Assembly (NCBI GenBank): GCA_028023455.1
Contig: JAQFVV010012575.1
Span: 552,517-616,516, forward strand
Length of the DNA stretch: 64,000 nucleotides
Direction: 5' to 3'
Source: Epiperipatus broadwayi
Lineage: Eukaryota; Onychophora; Udeonychophora; Euonychophora; Peripatidae
The notes beneath the pieces are model-generated. The model was given only the letters and a program-made list of their open reading frames with translations, searched no databases and was not told the DNA's origin. This document shows, in pieces, positions 36,993-49,724 of this stretch. Position 1 is the stretch's first letter. Each line of letters starts with the position of its first letter. The position numbers were made by a program, and so were the translations under genes.

Positions 36993-38873
36993 GTATAAAA
37001 CATTTAAAAGACTTAATTAATTAATACCTATATATTCTGGAATATGCTGGGTAATGGTATGATTAGAATACTAGACAGTAAAGAAGAGCTTAAATTCATT
37101 AATAAAATGACAAAATATTGAAATAGAAACCCTCATCCCCTGTTACATTAATTTATATATAAAATTTCCCACAAATAAACCAAATATGGAAATTCATTTC
37201 TAAGTGCTTTGATGGTATAGTATACATCATTATATATATAAGAGTTAGGTGGTGGTGGTTATTGATTTCATAAAATAAAATACTTAATTTCACCTAAAGC
37301 AGATTTGAACTTTTAAAATTAGTGCTATTATTTTGAAGAAAAAAGAAAAACAGATTTCTATTCTGTTTTTTGATAAATACACTATAATATAATTAAGTTG
37401 TTTTTTCCCAAATCTGCAAGCATCCACTGTAATTGAAATAACAAACTTGTTTTAATTAAAAGAAACTAAACTGATCTCCCCCATAAAAGAAAAAAAAAGG
37501 GGGGGGGTTTAAAAGAAGAGCGAACATTCTTGCAAATATAGAAAATTATTTGCATATTATTTAAAATACAAAATATAAAATATAATAATGAAAATATGAA
37601 ATATTGTTGTCACAGAAAGTGAAATAAGAAATTAGAAGTATTTACTAGAGGCTCAATGATAGGAAAAAGATTAAGAGAGTTTATAGAGTTGAACACATTT
37701 TAACAATAAGGCAAGATTTTACAAATTATTTAGTTGATAATGAATTTCTGATCTTCAGATCAGCTAAAAAAGATTACATCATATTTAAAGGAATGGTTAG
37801 ACAAGAAATATAGTTTTAAATTGAGATTGTACACACAAATTTACGAGTTATAGCAGCAACATGGATTTGTTACCTTTTTCAGTATTGATGGGGATTCTTT
37901 GATGATTTAAAAGTCCCTCAGAGACTAGATCTAGTTTAGTTCAGGTTAGTCAGGCAGGTAGCACTTTTATTATTCAGTATATAGGTTTATAGCAATAGTT
38001 CATGAGTATCTGGATCCTGGGCGGTGGTATCAGGAAAGGTGACATTCTGGAATGATGAGAAAGGTGAAGTTTTTACCTACTCATGATACATTGAGTTAAG
38101 GTACCATGGGCATGGATTTTATTGGCCATTGCTCTTCTCAAATTATTTGCTCTACTTTTCAAATCCAGCACTATTTATATGATTTTGAAATTGTTCTGGA
38201 ATGTTTCTAGCAAGTTCACCTAAGGCAATTTATCTATTTTATCGATCTGCAAGTTACAGACTGGATACATACCTTTGTTCTGGTAAGTTTTAAGACAATG
38301 CAATCCTGCTGAGAATTTCTCAGATGATTGTTTTAAATATTATCTGAGATTTTAAAACAAATTTGAAATGGATAAAATTTCCACTAATGATTTTACATTA
38401 CTTTTATAAAATTATAACATTTTAATTCAGACTAATGGATTTCCAGTTAATTGACTTAATTGTATTGGAGAATATTCGGCAGTATTGCATTCTGACTGCC
38501 ATTACTAAAATAAATAATAAAATTTTACATAATTTTAAAAATACAAATTAATATCAAATATTTTAATATTTATAAATAATCTCCCCTCACCTATAATATA
38601 TATGTATCCATTATACACATATATGAATAATATAATATAAAATATTTATTTATTTAAGATATTTAAATTAAGACATTTATATATATATATCTACTTCAAT
38701 GATTATTTTAATAAGCAAAAAATGTATTAATAAATGTGTATATATGCATAAAGATGGAGTTTGAATATGGTTTGGTGGTGGGAGATTCTGAGTGGGCTGT
38801 GAAGCTCAATCTGAGTATCAGATTGACTGCTTTAGTATTAACATTATTTTAAAAAGAAAATAATCTAAAGCAG
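36993..38873. other. AT-rich stretch without recognised features
   Basis: Apart from an A/G run at about 37,485-37,510 and AT microsatellites near 38.6 kb, nothing could be supported. The G+C-richer part at about 37.9-38.3 kb has no open frame of note. Confidence 0.5.
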
Positions 38874-39262
38874 TTGTATTTATATATTGGACTATTTCCA
38901 TCATCTAATATGAGTATTGAATGTCTTTAGGAAAATTTAATTTTCAATAATATTCCAAATACATTCATCTGTTAGAAATACACCCAGGTTAGTATATGCA
39001 CAACATTTCGAGAGGTATTTTTCTTCCTCTTCTTCAGGTGTTGCTGGCCTGACCAGTGACAGTACTAGCTTGAGAATTGAATCTGGACCCTTATATTCTT
39101 GAGTATTGAATTTTAAGGTAACACTCTAACCAATTGAGTCATACTGCCAAAGGCTATTAGTAACAGATGAATGTATTTGGAATATTTAAATAAAGATAAA
39201 TTTTATTAAAGACATTCAATATTCACATTAGATGATGGAAATAATCCAATATATAAATATAG
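38874..39262 (-). repeat. Family 4 foldback element containing a tRNA-like segment
   Basis: Left (38880-39030) and right (39168-39260) ends are inverted copies of one tail (TGGACTATTTCCATCATCTA, then CCAAATACATTCATCTGTTA). Between them, on the minus strand (39150-39066), lies a tRNA-like segment with A-box-like TGACTCAATTGGTTAGAGTG and B-box-like GGTCCAGATTCAATTC. The layout is inverted tail, tRNA-like head, tail: what a SINE would give if its 3' tail had been copied back at its 5' end. No coding sequence is visible. Confidence 0.8.
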
Positions 39263-39384
39263 CTAAAACACCATCATCACAAACTTCAGGAAAATTTAAA
39301 GCATTGTCTTTAAGGAATTCAATAATTTGAAATATTCTTAAAAAAATTGCTAGAAGAATATGTTATTGTTATTGTCAAGCATTA

Positions 39385-39470
39385 GTGGCCTAGCAGTTAG
39401 CATAGCTGCCTTCCAAGCAGCTGGCCCAGGTTCGCTTCCTGGTCAATGCATTTGACATATGAAAAAAAAG
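39385..39470 (+). repeat. tRNA-Gly(UCC)-like SINE
   Basis: GTGGCCTAGCAGTTAGCATA (A box), CTGCCTTCCAAGCAG (TCC anticodon arm) and GGTTCGCTTCC (B box) are followed by CATTTGACATATGAAAAAAA as an A-rich tail. The full element is only about 85-90 bp. The tail matches the 63-kb copy, so this is a distributed short SINE rather than a chance tRNA pseudogene. Confidence 0.88.
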
Positions 39471-39782
39471 AATATGTTGTTTGTTGCATTTTGAAATCAG
39501 CATAGCTAGAATTTAAAAATGTCTAGCTTAAATTTAGCTTCATTGCTAGTTTTAAAATCCATGGCAGGTTAAAATTAGCAGCATCATTCTTAGATATGGA
39601 AACCAACATTATAAAGAAAATCTTCAGAATGCTTTAATAAAATATTATGGATTGTCCCATCCTATACAATAACTTGAAAAATCAATCAAATACTTGCTTT
39701 CAAAAATGATGTCAACATTAAATGTCATTACAAAGAAATCAAGTCATATGTCACATATTCTGCAAAGTTTGTTAAGAACTTA

Positions 39783-40150
39783 TTTGCAGACTCTATCATC
39801 ATCATCAACAACCCTTATCAATCCACTGCAGGATGAAGGTCTCTCCAAATTAATCCATCTTTTCCAATCTTTAGCTTCTCTTCTCCACATCACCCCTGCA
39901 CACTTTCTTATTTCATCTATCCATCTCACATGTGGTCTCTTTCTGGGTCTTTTACAATCTCTTGGAATCCAGTTTAAAATTTCAATTGTCCATCTATTAT
40001 CATCTCTTCTAGCAATATGTCCAGCCCAACTCCACTTCAATCTTTTAATTTTTTCATTGAGGTCAGTAACACCTGTTTGTTCTCTTACCCATACATTGTG
40101 TTTTCAATCCCTTCTTGTTACTCCCAACATACATCTCTCCATACTTCTTT
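39783..40150 (-). mobile_element. RTE/BovB-type LINE, 3' coding end
   Basis: The minus strand encodes the C-terminus of an RTE-class reverse transcriptase. After a broken MERCMLGVT-like start near 40140 and a WVREQTGV segment, an uninterrupted 86-codon frame (40040-39780) reads KWSWAGHIARRDDNRWT, then NWIPRDCKRPRKRPHVRWID, then AKDWKRWI. In RTE/BovB proteins WAGHIAR and the GRPxxRW segment lie downstream of the polymerase palm. The frame ends in VVDDDD, encoded by the GATGATGATG tail of this clade. Everything 5' of this, including endonuclease and catalytic core, is absent, consistent with 5' truncation on insertion. Same family as the 15.65-kb copy but better preserved. Confidence 0.88.
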
Positions 40151-40666
40151 GAGTGGTCTGAAGTCTCTGTATTGCTCTTCTACTCTATATATAACATTAA
40201 ATGTTATATATGAAATTCAAGAACAAAAAAATAATAAATAATTTGTAATCCATATCTAATCAATGCTCTGGAAAATAACTAAAAGATATTTCATATTTAT
40301 TTACTGAGAACTTATTTGAATTTAAATTAAAGTTAGGATCTACTGGCACAGACATCTCCATTTGTGTGTAAGTCACTTGTAAATTGTGTATAATAAACTG
40401 AAATATAAATTGATAATTTACAAATGAACTTTTAGTACAGATAATATTATATATCATTTATTATTTTATGCATTTTAAAATGTTTTATAAATGATGTATC
40501 TTTTAATAGTAAGTTAATAATTAATCTTTTAAATATTTAAGATTTAATAATATTTTAGTTTTATTTTGAGGAAATGAAAGCTTAATAGTTGATACAATTA
40601 AAAAAATAACTATTTATACTATTTAAATTAATGAAATTTTCGGAATTCAAATTAACATATATTCTA
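40151..40666. other. AT-rich stretch without recognised features
   Basis: No motif, repeat or credible reading frame. Confidence 0.5.
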
Positions 40667-40895
40667 TTAAACCACTAAACATCACATGATGACCTTTTTT
40701 TTTTAAGGCTTGCACTTAATGTCCCTTTTGTATGGAGAGTTTTGCCTCTGTGTATATATAATTCTACTTTAAATATTTAAATGCTTGGCTTGAGTTAATA
40801 TTTTGAATTTAATGTCCTAGCTCCTTACTGATGAGAGCCATAGCTTGAAACCTGTCTGGGGATGGGGACCATCATAGATAAAGGCTTCAGGTATT
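40667..40895 (-). repeat. Family 2 repeat, decayed copy
   Basis: It starts TTAAACCACTAAACATCACA, then ATGGAGAGTTTTGCC, and about 100 bp later ACTGATGAGAGCCATAGCTT and TGTCTGGGGATGG, all in the order and spacing of family 2 but heavily deleted. The T run at 40,697-40,706 appears inserted. Confidence 0.6.
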
Positions 40896-41297
40896 TTCTC
40901 TTGTAGCATTTATCATAAAAAAATAAAATAAATAAGCTTGTCTAGAGCTATTAGCAGGCTCTTTATATATTACATATTGGTAATACAAGCTATATAGGTC
41001 AGGTGATATATGACTGATTTTTTAATAATATTTGAATATTTAAATAATTTTGGGCAAGTTTATATCAAAATGGATAAATATAGGATATTGAATGAACCAT
41101 TAATATTATTAGACAATGTGGAAGATCTGAATTTAAATTATTGTTTGAAGTTTATTTTATACATACTGAATAATTAAATGTTAAATGTTTAGTATAAATT
41201 TCTGAAATTTATCATAAAATAATAATGTGATTTCAATAATTCAAGTGTCTGTATTTATCTATGGTTTATTTCTAAAGATGACGAGAGCTTAAAGCAT

Positions 41298-41488
41298 TAA
41301 AACAAGCAAAACTCTCCATACAGTAGTGTCACTCAGTGCAAGCCAGAGTAATCAATGGATGCCAGAAGACTGTGCATAAAATCTCTATCTAGTGCCTACT
41401 TATCCAATATTCCCAGACTAGCTTATGGCTTTCTCAAAAATAGGGATTTTATGCACAAGCCTTCTGGCATGGTGATCATGTGATGTTT
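41298..41488 (+). repeat. Family 2 repeat, short foldback copy with about 12-bp direct repeats
   Basis: The left arm (AAACAAGCAAAACTCTCC through AATCTCTATCTAGTGCC) is long, while the right arm is short (AGGGATTTTATGCACAAGCC). It then jumps directly to the terminal GGTGATCATGTGATGTTTA. AGCTTAAAGCAT (41286-41297) and AGCTTGAAGCAT (41489-41500) flank it, a target duplication with one difference. Confidence 0.8.
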
Positions 41489-41500
41489 AGCTTGAAGCAT

Positions 41501-42213
41501 GTGTATATTTAATACTATTTTTATGTATAACCAATATTAGTTACAATCATGATATGTTAAATCATTAAAAGTTTGCAATAAGAACTTATGTTGTATATTG
41601 CTTGATTTCAAGTATATAGATGTAAATATGGTATAAACTAGATGTGATATTTTTGCTGTTATGCTAAATTATAGATGCTGATACAGAATACCTGCTTTTA
41701 TGCTAAATAATGATATACATTGCCCACTCTTTGTATTATTAATGTATTTCATAGGGTGCAGAAAAAGTCTAGGATACAATGATTAGTTTGCTACATATTG
41801 TAATATTTATTAATATAATAGCATTTATGATGTATATATTTATGTATGTACTTGAATGGCAGACAAATTTATTAAGAAATATGTATCATTGATGTTACCT
41901 ACTGATGATGAGAATCTAAGTCACATTCTCCTGATCATAATTTAAATGTCGTAATGAAAGAAAATATGTTTTTTTATGCCTCTCATCTTTGCCTCGTTAT
42001 AGAAAACTAATTATATGATAAAGGATAATAAGTTACAATTTTGTTATTTGCAGTAAAGTTAATATTCTTGTATATATTACATATAATATTATAAGATTCC
42101 ATGTATGCATAATTTAGCTCTTCGTACATATTAGGTAATTGATTTTAAAATCCCTGATAAAGGAACTAATGCTTATTGGAATGTGATATCATGTACATTC
42201 ATATCTTGTAATC
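41501..42213. other. AT-rich stretch without recognised features
   Basis: No motif, repeat or credible reading frame. Confidence 0.5.
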
Positions 42214-42221
42214 GTTTAGAT

Positions 42222-42711
42222 CAGGGATGGCCAACTTTTGTGTTCATAAGATCTATTTTTTATTTTAAGAATGTGTTGCGATCGACTTATTGTCATAGGC
42301 GATCGACTTGTTATCATAGGCGTAGTCTAAGTGGAGGGAAGTGTGAAATTCATACTATTTTTATATATCTACCTAATAAAAAATAACAATTATTTAACGG
42401 ATCAAAAAACTCATATCCGGGGAATTAAAGCAAAATGAGTAATTATTAACAATATTTATTAATTCAAATTAGCTATATTAAATCAAGATTAAAAATATTA
42501 TTTTCAATAATGATACAGCTTAGTGGACTTTACTTATCTAGAATTGAAAAAAAATTTAGAACAAAAACAAAAATAACAAAAAAACTTAAAAATCTTGATT
42601 TAATTTGTTTCAATCATTACCCGACAGCTCTTGCCAGATTGGCCTTGCGATCGACCAAAAATGGCTTTGCGATCGACCAGTGGATCACGATCGACTTGTT
42701 GGACACCCCTG
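42222..42711. mobile_element. hAT-type MITE (490 bp)
   Basis: Terminal inverted repeats CAGGGATGGCCAAC and (reverse complement) CAGGGGTGTCCAAC resemble hAT superfamily ends. They are flanked by GTTTAGAT (42214-42221) and ATTTAGAT (42712-42719), an 8-bp target duplication with one mismatch, as expected for hAT. Sub-terminal GCGATCGAC motifs are repeated several times inside both ends and may be transposase binding sites. No transposase is encoded; the open frame across the element is incidental. Confidence 0.85.
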
Positions 42712-42719
42712 ATTTAGAT

Positions 42720-43960
42720 AATGAGATACTATCAATATATAGAATTAATATCAGATATAATAATGAAATCTACCTAAAACTAAATGTGAAGTATTTATAG
42801 TAAGATAGATAAAGATTGTCTTTTAAAATTATATGTTAAAAATGAAAAAAAAAATTTAAATACTTGGTTTTATAATTTGTTTGGGTACACCATAAACCCC
42901 TACTTCTTATTAGTTTGAATATTTTAATTTTGGTGCTATTAATGTGTGAAGCAAAATAACTTTTTAGTTGTTGAAATATAATATTTAGTTTATATATTAA
43001 TAAATGTTACATAGTTTTACTTGTTTTGTTATCTGATTTTTAAAAATTCATAATTATCACTTCATAGGCTGACCATTATATTATGTGTCATCAATAGCAA
43101 CCATTCTCAAATAAATATGGTAATTCTAAGTCAAAAAAAAAATAAAAAATAAAGAGCAAATATTTAAAAACAATTTTTAAATAACTATACAAACAAACTA
43201 TCCTGCGAACCCTAAATCATAGATAAAATTACCCTTATTGTCTAACATCTTGCAATATTTTGTGTGAAAAAAAATTTAAGTTTCAATCCCATGCTTAGTT
43301 ATATCTCTGCATTGAATTTTATTCTAATTTATTCTTGCCAACAACAATTAATAATGGATCTTTTTAGAGTGTATTTAATATAATTTTTATAACTTAGATA
43401 GGGATATCTATGCTCAAATTCAATCCTTAACTATTCATCTTTTTAAAATTCTCAATCCAATAAAGGTATGTTCTTACAATTGTCAATAGAATATCATACC
43501 ATCCACCAAAGTGGAGGAGACAAACTAGTCCTATTCTCTAGCCTAGAAAGCATTATTATATCAGTACATGATTCATATAATAAATTTGTTATAATAACAG
43601 TTCTTTATAAAACAAATTTCAGTACTAAGAATAAATATTTTAAAATTAAATTCAGTAGCGACATGTTGGAGTCATTGCTGCACTCTAAATTTCAGGTTCA
43701 AATTTCTGAAATTAATATCACAAACTGAATCCCATTCTTAAACTGACAGCTACCAAAGCCAACATTGACTGGTGACTTTTTTATTGCTGGTCATAAAAAA
43801 CATTTTTTTGGGATATTAATTATTAAATGAATTTTTTTTAAAGTTTCACATTATAGCAATATGAGGGACACTTTTTAAATTGCAAAGAATAGCATAAGTG
43901 ATACCTTATTACAAATGTAAAACCAAAACGATTAAGTTTTAATTTTTAATTTTAATTATA
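42720..43960. other. AT-rich stretch without recognised features
   Basis: An 86-codon frame at 43468-43728 has no recognised domain and is not called as a gene. Confidence 0.5.
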
Positions 43961-43974
43961 TTTAATTAAAAGTT

Positions 43975-44360
43975 AAACCACTTAATATCACATGATCACC
44001 ATTTCTTATGCTTGCTTATAAGTGTTATTAAAACAGAAAAAAACTCTCCATACAGTAGTACCACTCAGTGCAAGGCAGACTAATCAATGGATGCCAGAAG
44101 GCTTGTGCATAAAATCCCTATCTAGTGTCTATTCATCCAAAATCCTGAGACTAGTTTCTAGCTTGTGGCTTTTGAAATTGAGCAGCCCTGAATGCAGTCC
44201 TCTCAGATCTAAGGCTCTTCACTTCCGAAAGCCACAAGCTAAAAACTAGTCTGGGGATTTTCAATGAGTAGGCAGTAGATAGAAATTTTAAGCCTTCTGG
44301 CATCCATTGATTACTCTGGCTTGCACTGAGTGGTACTACTGTATGGAGAGTTTTGCCTGT
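43975..44360 (-). repeat. Foldback element, family 2, with perfect 14-bp flanking direct repeats
   Basis: Opposite orientation to the 7.3-kb copy: the extended end is on the left (TAAACCACTTAATATCACAT) and the shorter arm ends at TTTTGCCTG on the right. Arms share ATCAATGGATGCCAGAAGGC. TTTAATTAAAAGTT at 43961-43974 recurs exactly at 44361-44374. Open frames on both strands stem from the symmetry. Confidence 0.9.
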
Positions 44361-44881
44361 TTTAATTAAAAGTTGCAACAACAGAATTATATTTCATTTT
44401 GATAACCTGCTTTATAAAGCTATCTATAATCTCTTTTAAAATCAACTATCATGAAAATGAAAAATAGTATTGGAACTCTGTTCTTAACAACGAATATTAA
44501 TTATTGGAAATGCTTTGATTTTCCACCACCAGAAATAAACTTTCTTCCATTCCATCTATGTATAATCTGTACTATAGAAATAAATTTTTAATGGACAATC
44601 AATTAATTTCAAACACTATTACAAACTTTTATGAATAATTGAGTCAAAGGTCATGACCAAATCAATAAATGTAATATATATATATATGTTACTTTTTAGC
44701 AACAAAAGCTATATCAATAGTATTTGTTTTTGATTTTCTACGACTCACCAAATCTCCAGTAAACAGTTATTTATCTATGACTGGAAAAAAATTATTTAAT
44801 AACATACTTGAAAGTATTTTCGCAGCTGAGATTAATACTTATATGCTATGATAATTACTGCTGTTCTTTATATAGTAGAAT

Positions 44882-45495
44882 ACATTGTACAGGCTTAAAC
44901 CTGCATTTATATATGTAATATATGTGGGGTTCGAACTCAGACTTTCACACGACCCACCACTCTCAGTGCCATCTCATATTGCTGACCCACCTGATCACAC
45001 ACATGTTGAAAAGATAAATAATCACCAATATACATATTTTATGCTAAACCAGCAATCATCAGTTGGTCTAGATTACTATCCTCACACATATATATAATCA
45101 GTTCTCAGCTTTATATTAAGATAGCCAATCTTCATACTTTAATAGACAGGCTTCAAACTATTCCAACTCACAACTCTTTAGCCTTCCATTTTATTGAAAA
45201 TCTGATGATGGAACGTTCAAATCCCTTGTTAGTGCCAAGGTTGTCAGTTGGAATAGTTCGAAGTCTGTCCATTAAAGTATATAGATTGGCTATCTTAATA
45301 TAAAGCTGAATACTGATTATATATATGTGTGAGGATAGTAATCTAGACCAACTGATGATTGCTGGTTTAGCATGAAATATGTATATTGGTGATTATTTAT
45401 CTTTTCAACATGTGTGTGATCAGGTGGGTCAGCAATATGAGATGGCACTGAGAGTGGTGGGTCATGTGAAAGTTTGAGTTCGAACCCCACATATA
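44882..45495. repeat. Largest family 1 palindrome (about 610 bp)
   Basis: Arms of about 250 bp (about 44,928-45,185 and 45,242-45,493) are inverted copies of each other, from GGGTTCGAACTCAG through GATCACACACATGTTGAAAA to AAGATAGCCAATCTTCATAC. The loop is about 55 bp and includes CTGATGATGGAACGTTC. TTATATAGTAGAAT (44868-44881) and TTATATACTAGAAT (45496-45509) form a 14-bp flanking repeat with one mismatch. The fold point lies about 180 bp further in than in the 8.6-kb copy, although the outer sequence is the same. Confidence 0.9.
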
Positions 45496-45509
45496 TTATA
45501 TACTAGAAT

Positions 45510-48500
45510 GTTTTAATTGTGATTACATTCTAAATGTATTATATAAAATGTATTATTTTGATATTTTTGAAATTTTGATTTCATTTCAATTTTTTGTTTC
45601 AAAGGTTTAATTAAATTAATAACAAAAATTTATCAATGAAAAGATCGGTGAAATTTAATAAACAGAAAAAGAGAAAAAAATATTTTTAATGGAAAAAGTA
45701 AAACCGCCTACAACATTTCTTTTATAGATTTTTAACCACCTACCGACCATAAGATAATAATAGTAATATTAATATTTGAAAATAGTGTTTCCTTTATTGT
45801 AAAGAAAAAAATAGCATTACTGAATAATTTAATTTTTATACAAAAAAAAAAAATACTTTGACTTATTTATAATTTATAGCTTTAACGTAAATTACCGATT
45901 AAATTATTTATTTGCAATTGCTTTTTATAAAAAAAAGTTTTATGTATTTATCATCGTCAACATCAGCCATTTACAAACAAATGCAGCCATTCTGATTCCA
46001 AAAAGAGAAAGAGAGAGAGAGAGAGAAGTTAATTAGAATATAACATTGGAGAGGACATTTGAGATGATTATACACAAACCAATCTGTGAAAATACAAATA
46101 CATTTCTATATTGTAATGGAATAAAAATGATGATGATACTGGGAAATGATTAATATAATATGAATGAAAACATAACCCAATCGTTGGTCGCCATATTGAT
46201 GTGGCATTTTGTAACAATCGCCACTTGTATATGATCATCATTGGCCAGCATTGGGTAGCTATTTTGTATCAATAATAATCAATCTTCTACATCACTATCT
46301 CTTACATTAGTTTAGTCAGAATTTGTCGTGAAACAAAAGAAATTGCCCCATTGTTTTTTTTTTACACAACCGTCTATTACTGGCACAAAATAAAAATAAA
46401 AGGCCATGAAGAAATTCCCTTCTGGTTTAAATATTATTTATAACAGAGCAAAACATGTATCAGTAAATAACTCTGTCATGACCTGTATAAAATCATCTAG
46501 CTCAGTCATTGGTCACTCTATGCAATAGCAATATTTCCAATACATAATTATTTAGATTGTCCACTACCTTAAAATAAAATACTAATGGCAATCTTTGTTA
46601 AACCTAATTTATTTAGATAGTATTTAAAACAAAAAAAGTAAACAAGATTGTCACCTCAGATTTCAGCAAATCGATTCACTATCCCAAAATATACTATGAT
46701 AAGCAGTAAAATCATATATTATTATCCTAAATGATGATATATGCCTAAGATATCTATTTAATTTATAATTGAATGAAACCAAATTCAAATCAATGAATAA
46801 CTAAGTTCTGATATACTTTTACAATATAAATATATATAGTAAGGTAAATTTAAGTTAAAACTTAATGATATTCCCTACCTAAATAAACTAGTTTCTAAAT
46901 GGTTACAAGCATATTTTGAAAATATTTTACAAAGCCATTAATCAGTTTTATATTAAGTTTCATAAAATGTCAAATAATATTAATCTATGTATATTGTATT
47001 TTATATCAATGTGCAACTATTGCTTAAGTTATGTATGAAAATGAAAGGCTCTACAAAAATTCATTATCAATAAATCTATTAGATAATCTTGCATTTTATA
47101 ATATCCAATCATAGTGTTATATCAAAAACAATAGGTTTTTGTTGGATATTTACTGAATCATGATCAACTAATCCTACGCATTTATTCAAATCTCCAGTCA
47201 ATCATTTTAATAACAATGAAACTATATAAAATAACTATTGACTTCCATTTTAAGACAAAGATAAACATTGAGATTAATAGTTAATAAGATATACAATCTA
47301 TCTCAAAGAAATTTAAAGATAATTAAGGTAGATCATTCTGACTAAGGACAGAATGAAATCTATTAAGATTTTATTAACTGGACAAGATAAGCAAGCACTT
47401 AATAATTAACCATGAACTAATGAAATTATTTATACACCATGTATTAACATAGATAAACAAACAAATATTTCAATATAATGACAATATAGAATTTATATCT
47501 AATTAAATTTAACAATCATATATTAAAAGGTACATGTATATAACTATCCTCCAGTTAACTATATTGGTTTGATCTTAGATCAAGATTTAAATATCAAAAT
47601 TACCTTATACATACAAAAAAAATAATTAGACAGAGTTCATGGATTTCAATCAACTCTAAATTTATTGATTTATAATAAAAATTAATAATGATGATAATGA
47701 AAATAAAATAAAAAAACAACAAACAATGTATGCAATTGATTAAAGTCATAGCCAGTTAAAAGTACAAATATTATTTTTATTTAATATATAATTAATTGAT
47801 AGTCTATTCCTGTATAAAAATCAATGATGAATAATAAATAAACATATATATGAAACTCAAAAGTGTGTTGTATGACAATCATACTATATATAAAGTGAAG
47901 GAAAGGTTTCAAATATCTTCCTTAGACTTTAAATAGGATATACAATGGGAAAAAAGTGATCAAATAAAAATAGATTTTTATTTATTCACTAATATAATTT
48001 TTAAATAATTAAACCAACATAAAAATCTGTTGTATTTAAACCCTTCTATGTGAATATCCCCATGTCAAATCTTAAATTAAAAAAAAAAAAGAATATTTGA
48101 AAACATTGGATCATAAATTAATCAAAAGAGTTTAAATAATAATAATAAAAAATCTCTCTGACATTTTATTGTGTAAATCATATAATAACCCACATATACT
48201 ATTTTATTCTATATTTTAAAATAAAATATGAAGAAAACACATATTTTTTTAATGAAAAATATATACAGAGATATATCACAAGTGAAAAGTCTCATTCCTT
48301 CTTTTGCCCACTGGTCCATCATAATCCTGTTTCCCTCTTTCTGATTCCTATGTGTAGAAACAACTCTTGAAGTAGAGAATACAAGCATGAATAATAACAA
48401 TTGAGGATTCAAATTCAATTACTTTTGTTTTAAATCCCAGTATTTTTCTTTCAAATATATAAATATATCCAACCTTTTAAATAACATACTTGGTCAATGC

Positions 48501-49720
48501 AAAATCCACATATCACTGGCTTTATTTTTTCTTCCATTGGTGTTATAATATAAGAAGAGAATTCTTTCATTGACAAAATTTAGTTGCATCCAAATGAGTA
48601 ATAAATGCTAGCATTTCTTCAAGTCAATAAAGTGAAATTGCAATTGCTTTACATCACATAGAAGTTGAATTAATCAATCTTGTGAAATCCATTGATCAGA
48701 AATATGGCATCCATATACCCATCATTGGGTTTGTATTCATTGCAAATAAATAGATGAAATTCTAGATTATAACAATGGAATATTTTATAGCTTATCTGCA
48801 ATACAACAAATTTTGATGTTTTTTTATAATACATTTTGCCACTTTTCCTGGAATTTTATCAATGAACTGCCCCAATGGAATTGGGGAGACAGTTAATTTT
48901 TTTTATTCTTTCATGGTTTTAGAAATTAATCACTTTAAAAGAATAAAGTTGATAAATTTTAAAAATGAAGGTGAAGCATCCATTCTAAGCAATGATAAAA
49001 TTTATGACTCAAGTTGAAGCATTTCAGTTCTATTTATAACATATCTTTGCTGATGTAAATGTTACTAAGATAACTTCATTTAAAATCAAAGATAACTCTT
49101 TGGTTTAATAAAATTTGCCTCCAATTAATAAACGAAATGTAGACTTTAAAATATTGGATACAGTAAAAAAATTTATTTCACACCATTCCAATACAATTTA
49201 AAAAAAAAAACAACTAAAAATACAGAATTTACCTTATATTTCCAATACCTTCTGATGAATATACATTTTTAATACAAAAATTTAACACATATCTTTAATA
49301 ATATATTCCAATAAACAAATAAATAAACAAACATATATGAAAAATGATTATTTAATTTTGTAATAAGTAAATTGTTATTGTGAATGTAAATAACAAAAAT
49401 GGGCATGTAATAATTAATAATAATGATTTTATTCATGTGGTTTATTTATGATTCTCCTAATTATTTTCCAGTATATTTATTTATCTATTCACTTATTTAT
49501 ACTTTCCCCAAAATTGATCACAACCAATTTATTATTTGATAGTAATATTAATAGTAAATGATGGTATTATTTTAAAATATTAGGTTGCCATGGTTATCTA
49601 GTTAACATTTATACTTCAAAACATCCATAGATCAAGTTAAATGAAATTAAATAAGATCAATACACTTTCTTACTTTTTTATATACTGTGATATACAGCTC
49701 TAATTTGGGCAGGTATATCT
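45510..49720. other. AT-rich stretch with one GA microsatellite
   Basis: A (GA)n run lies at about 46,004-46,027. Otherwise 4.2 kb of AT-rich DNA with no recognised coding, repeat or RNA feature; short frames such as 48,209-48,418 have no motif. Confidence 0.55.
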
Positions 49721-49724
49721 TCAC

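Noticed and set aside
39694-40241. 152-codon plus-strand frame over the RTE fragment
   Set aside because: The minus strand carries the conserved RTE C-terminal motifs; the plus frame is a shadow.
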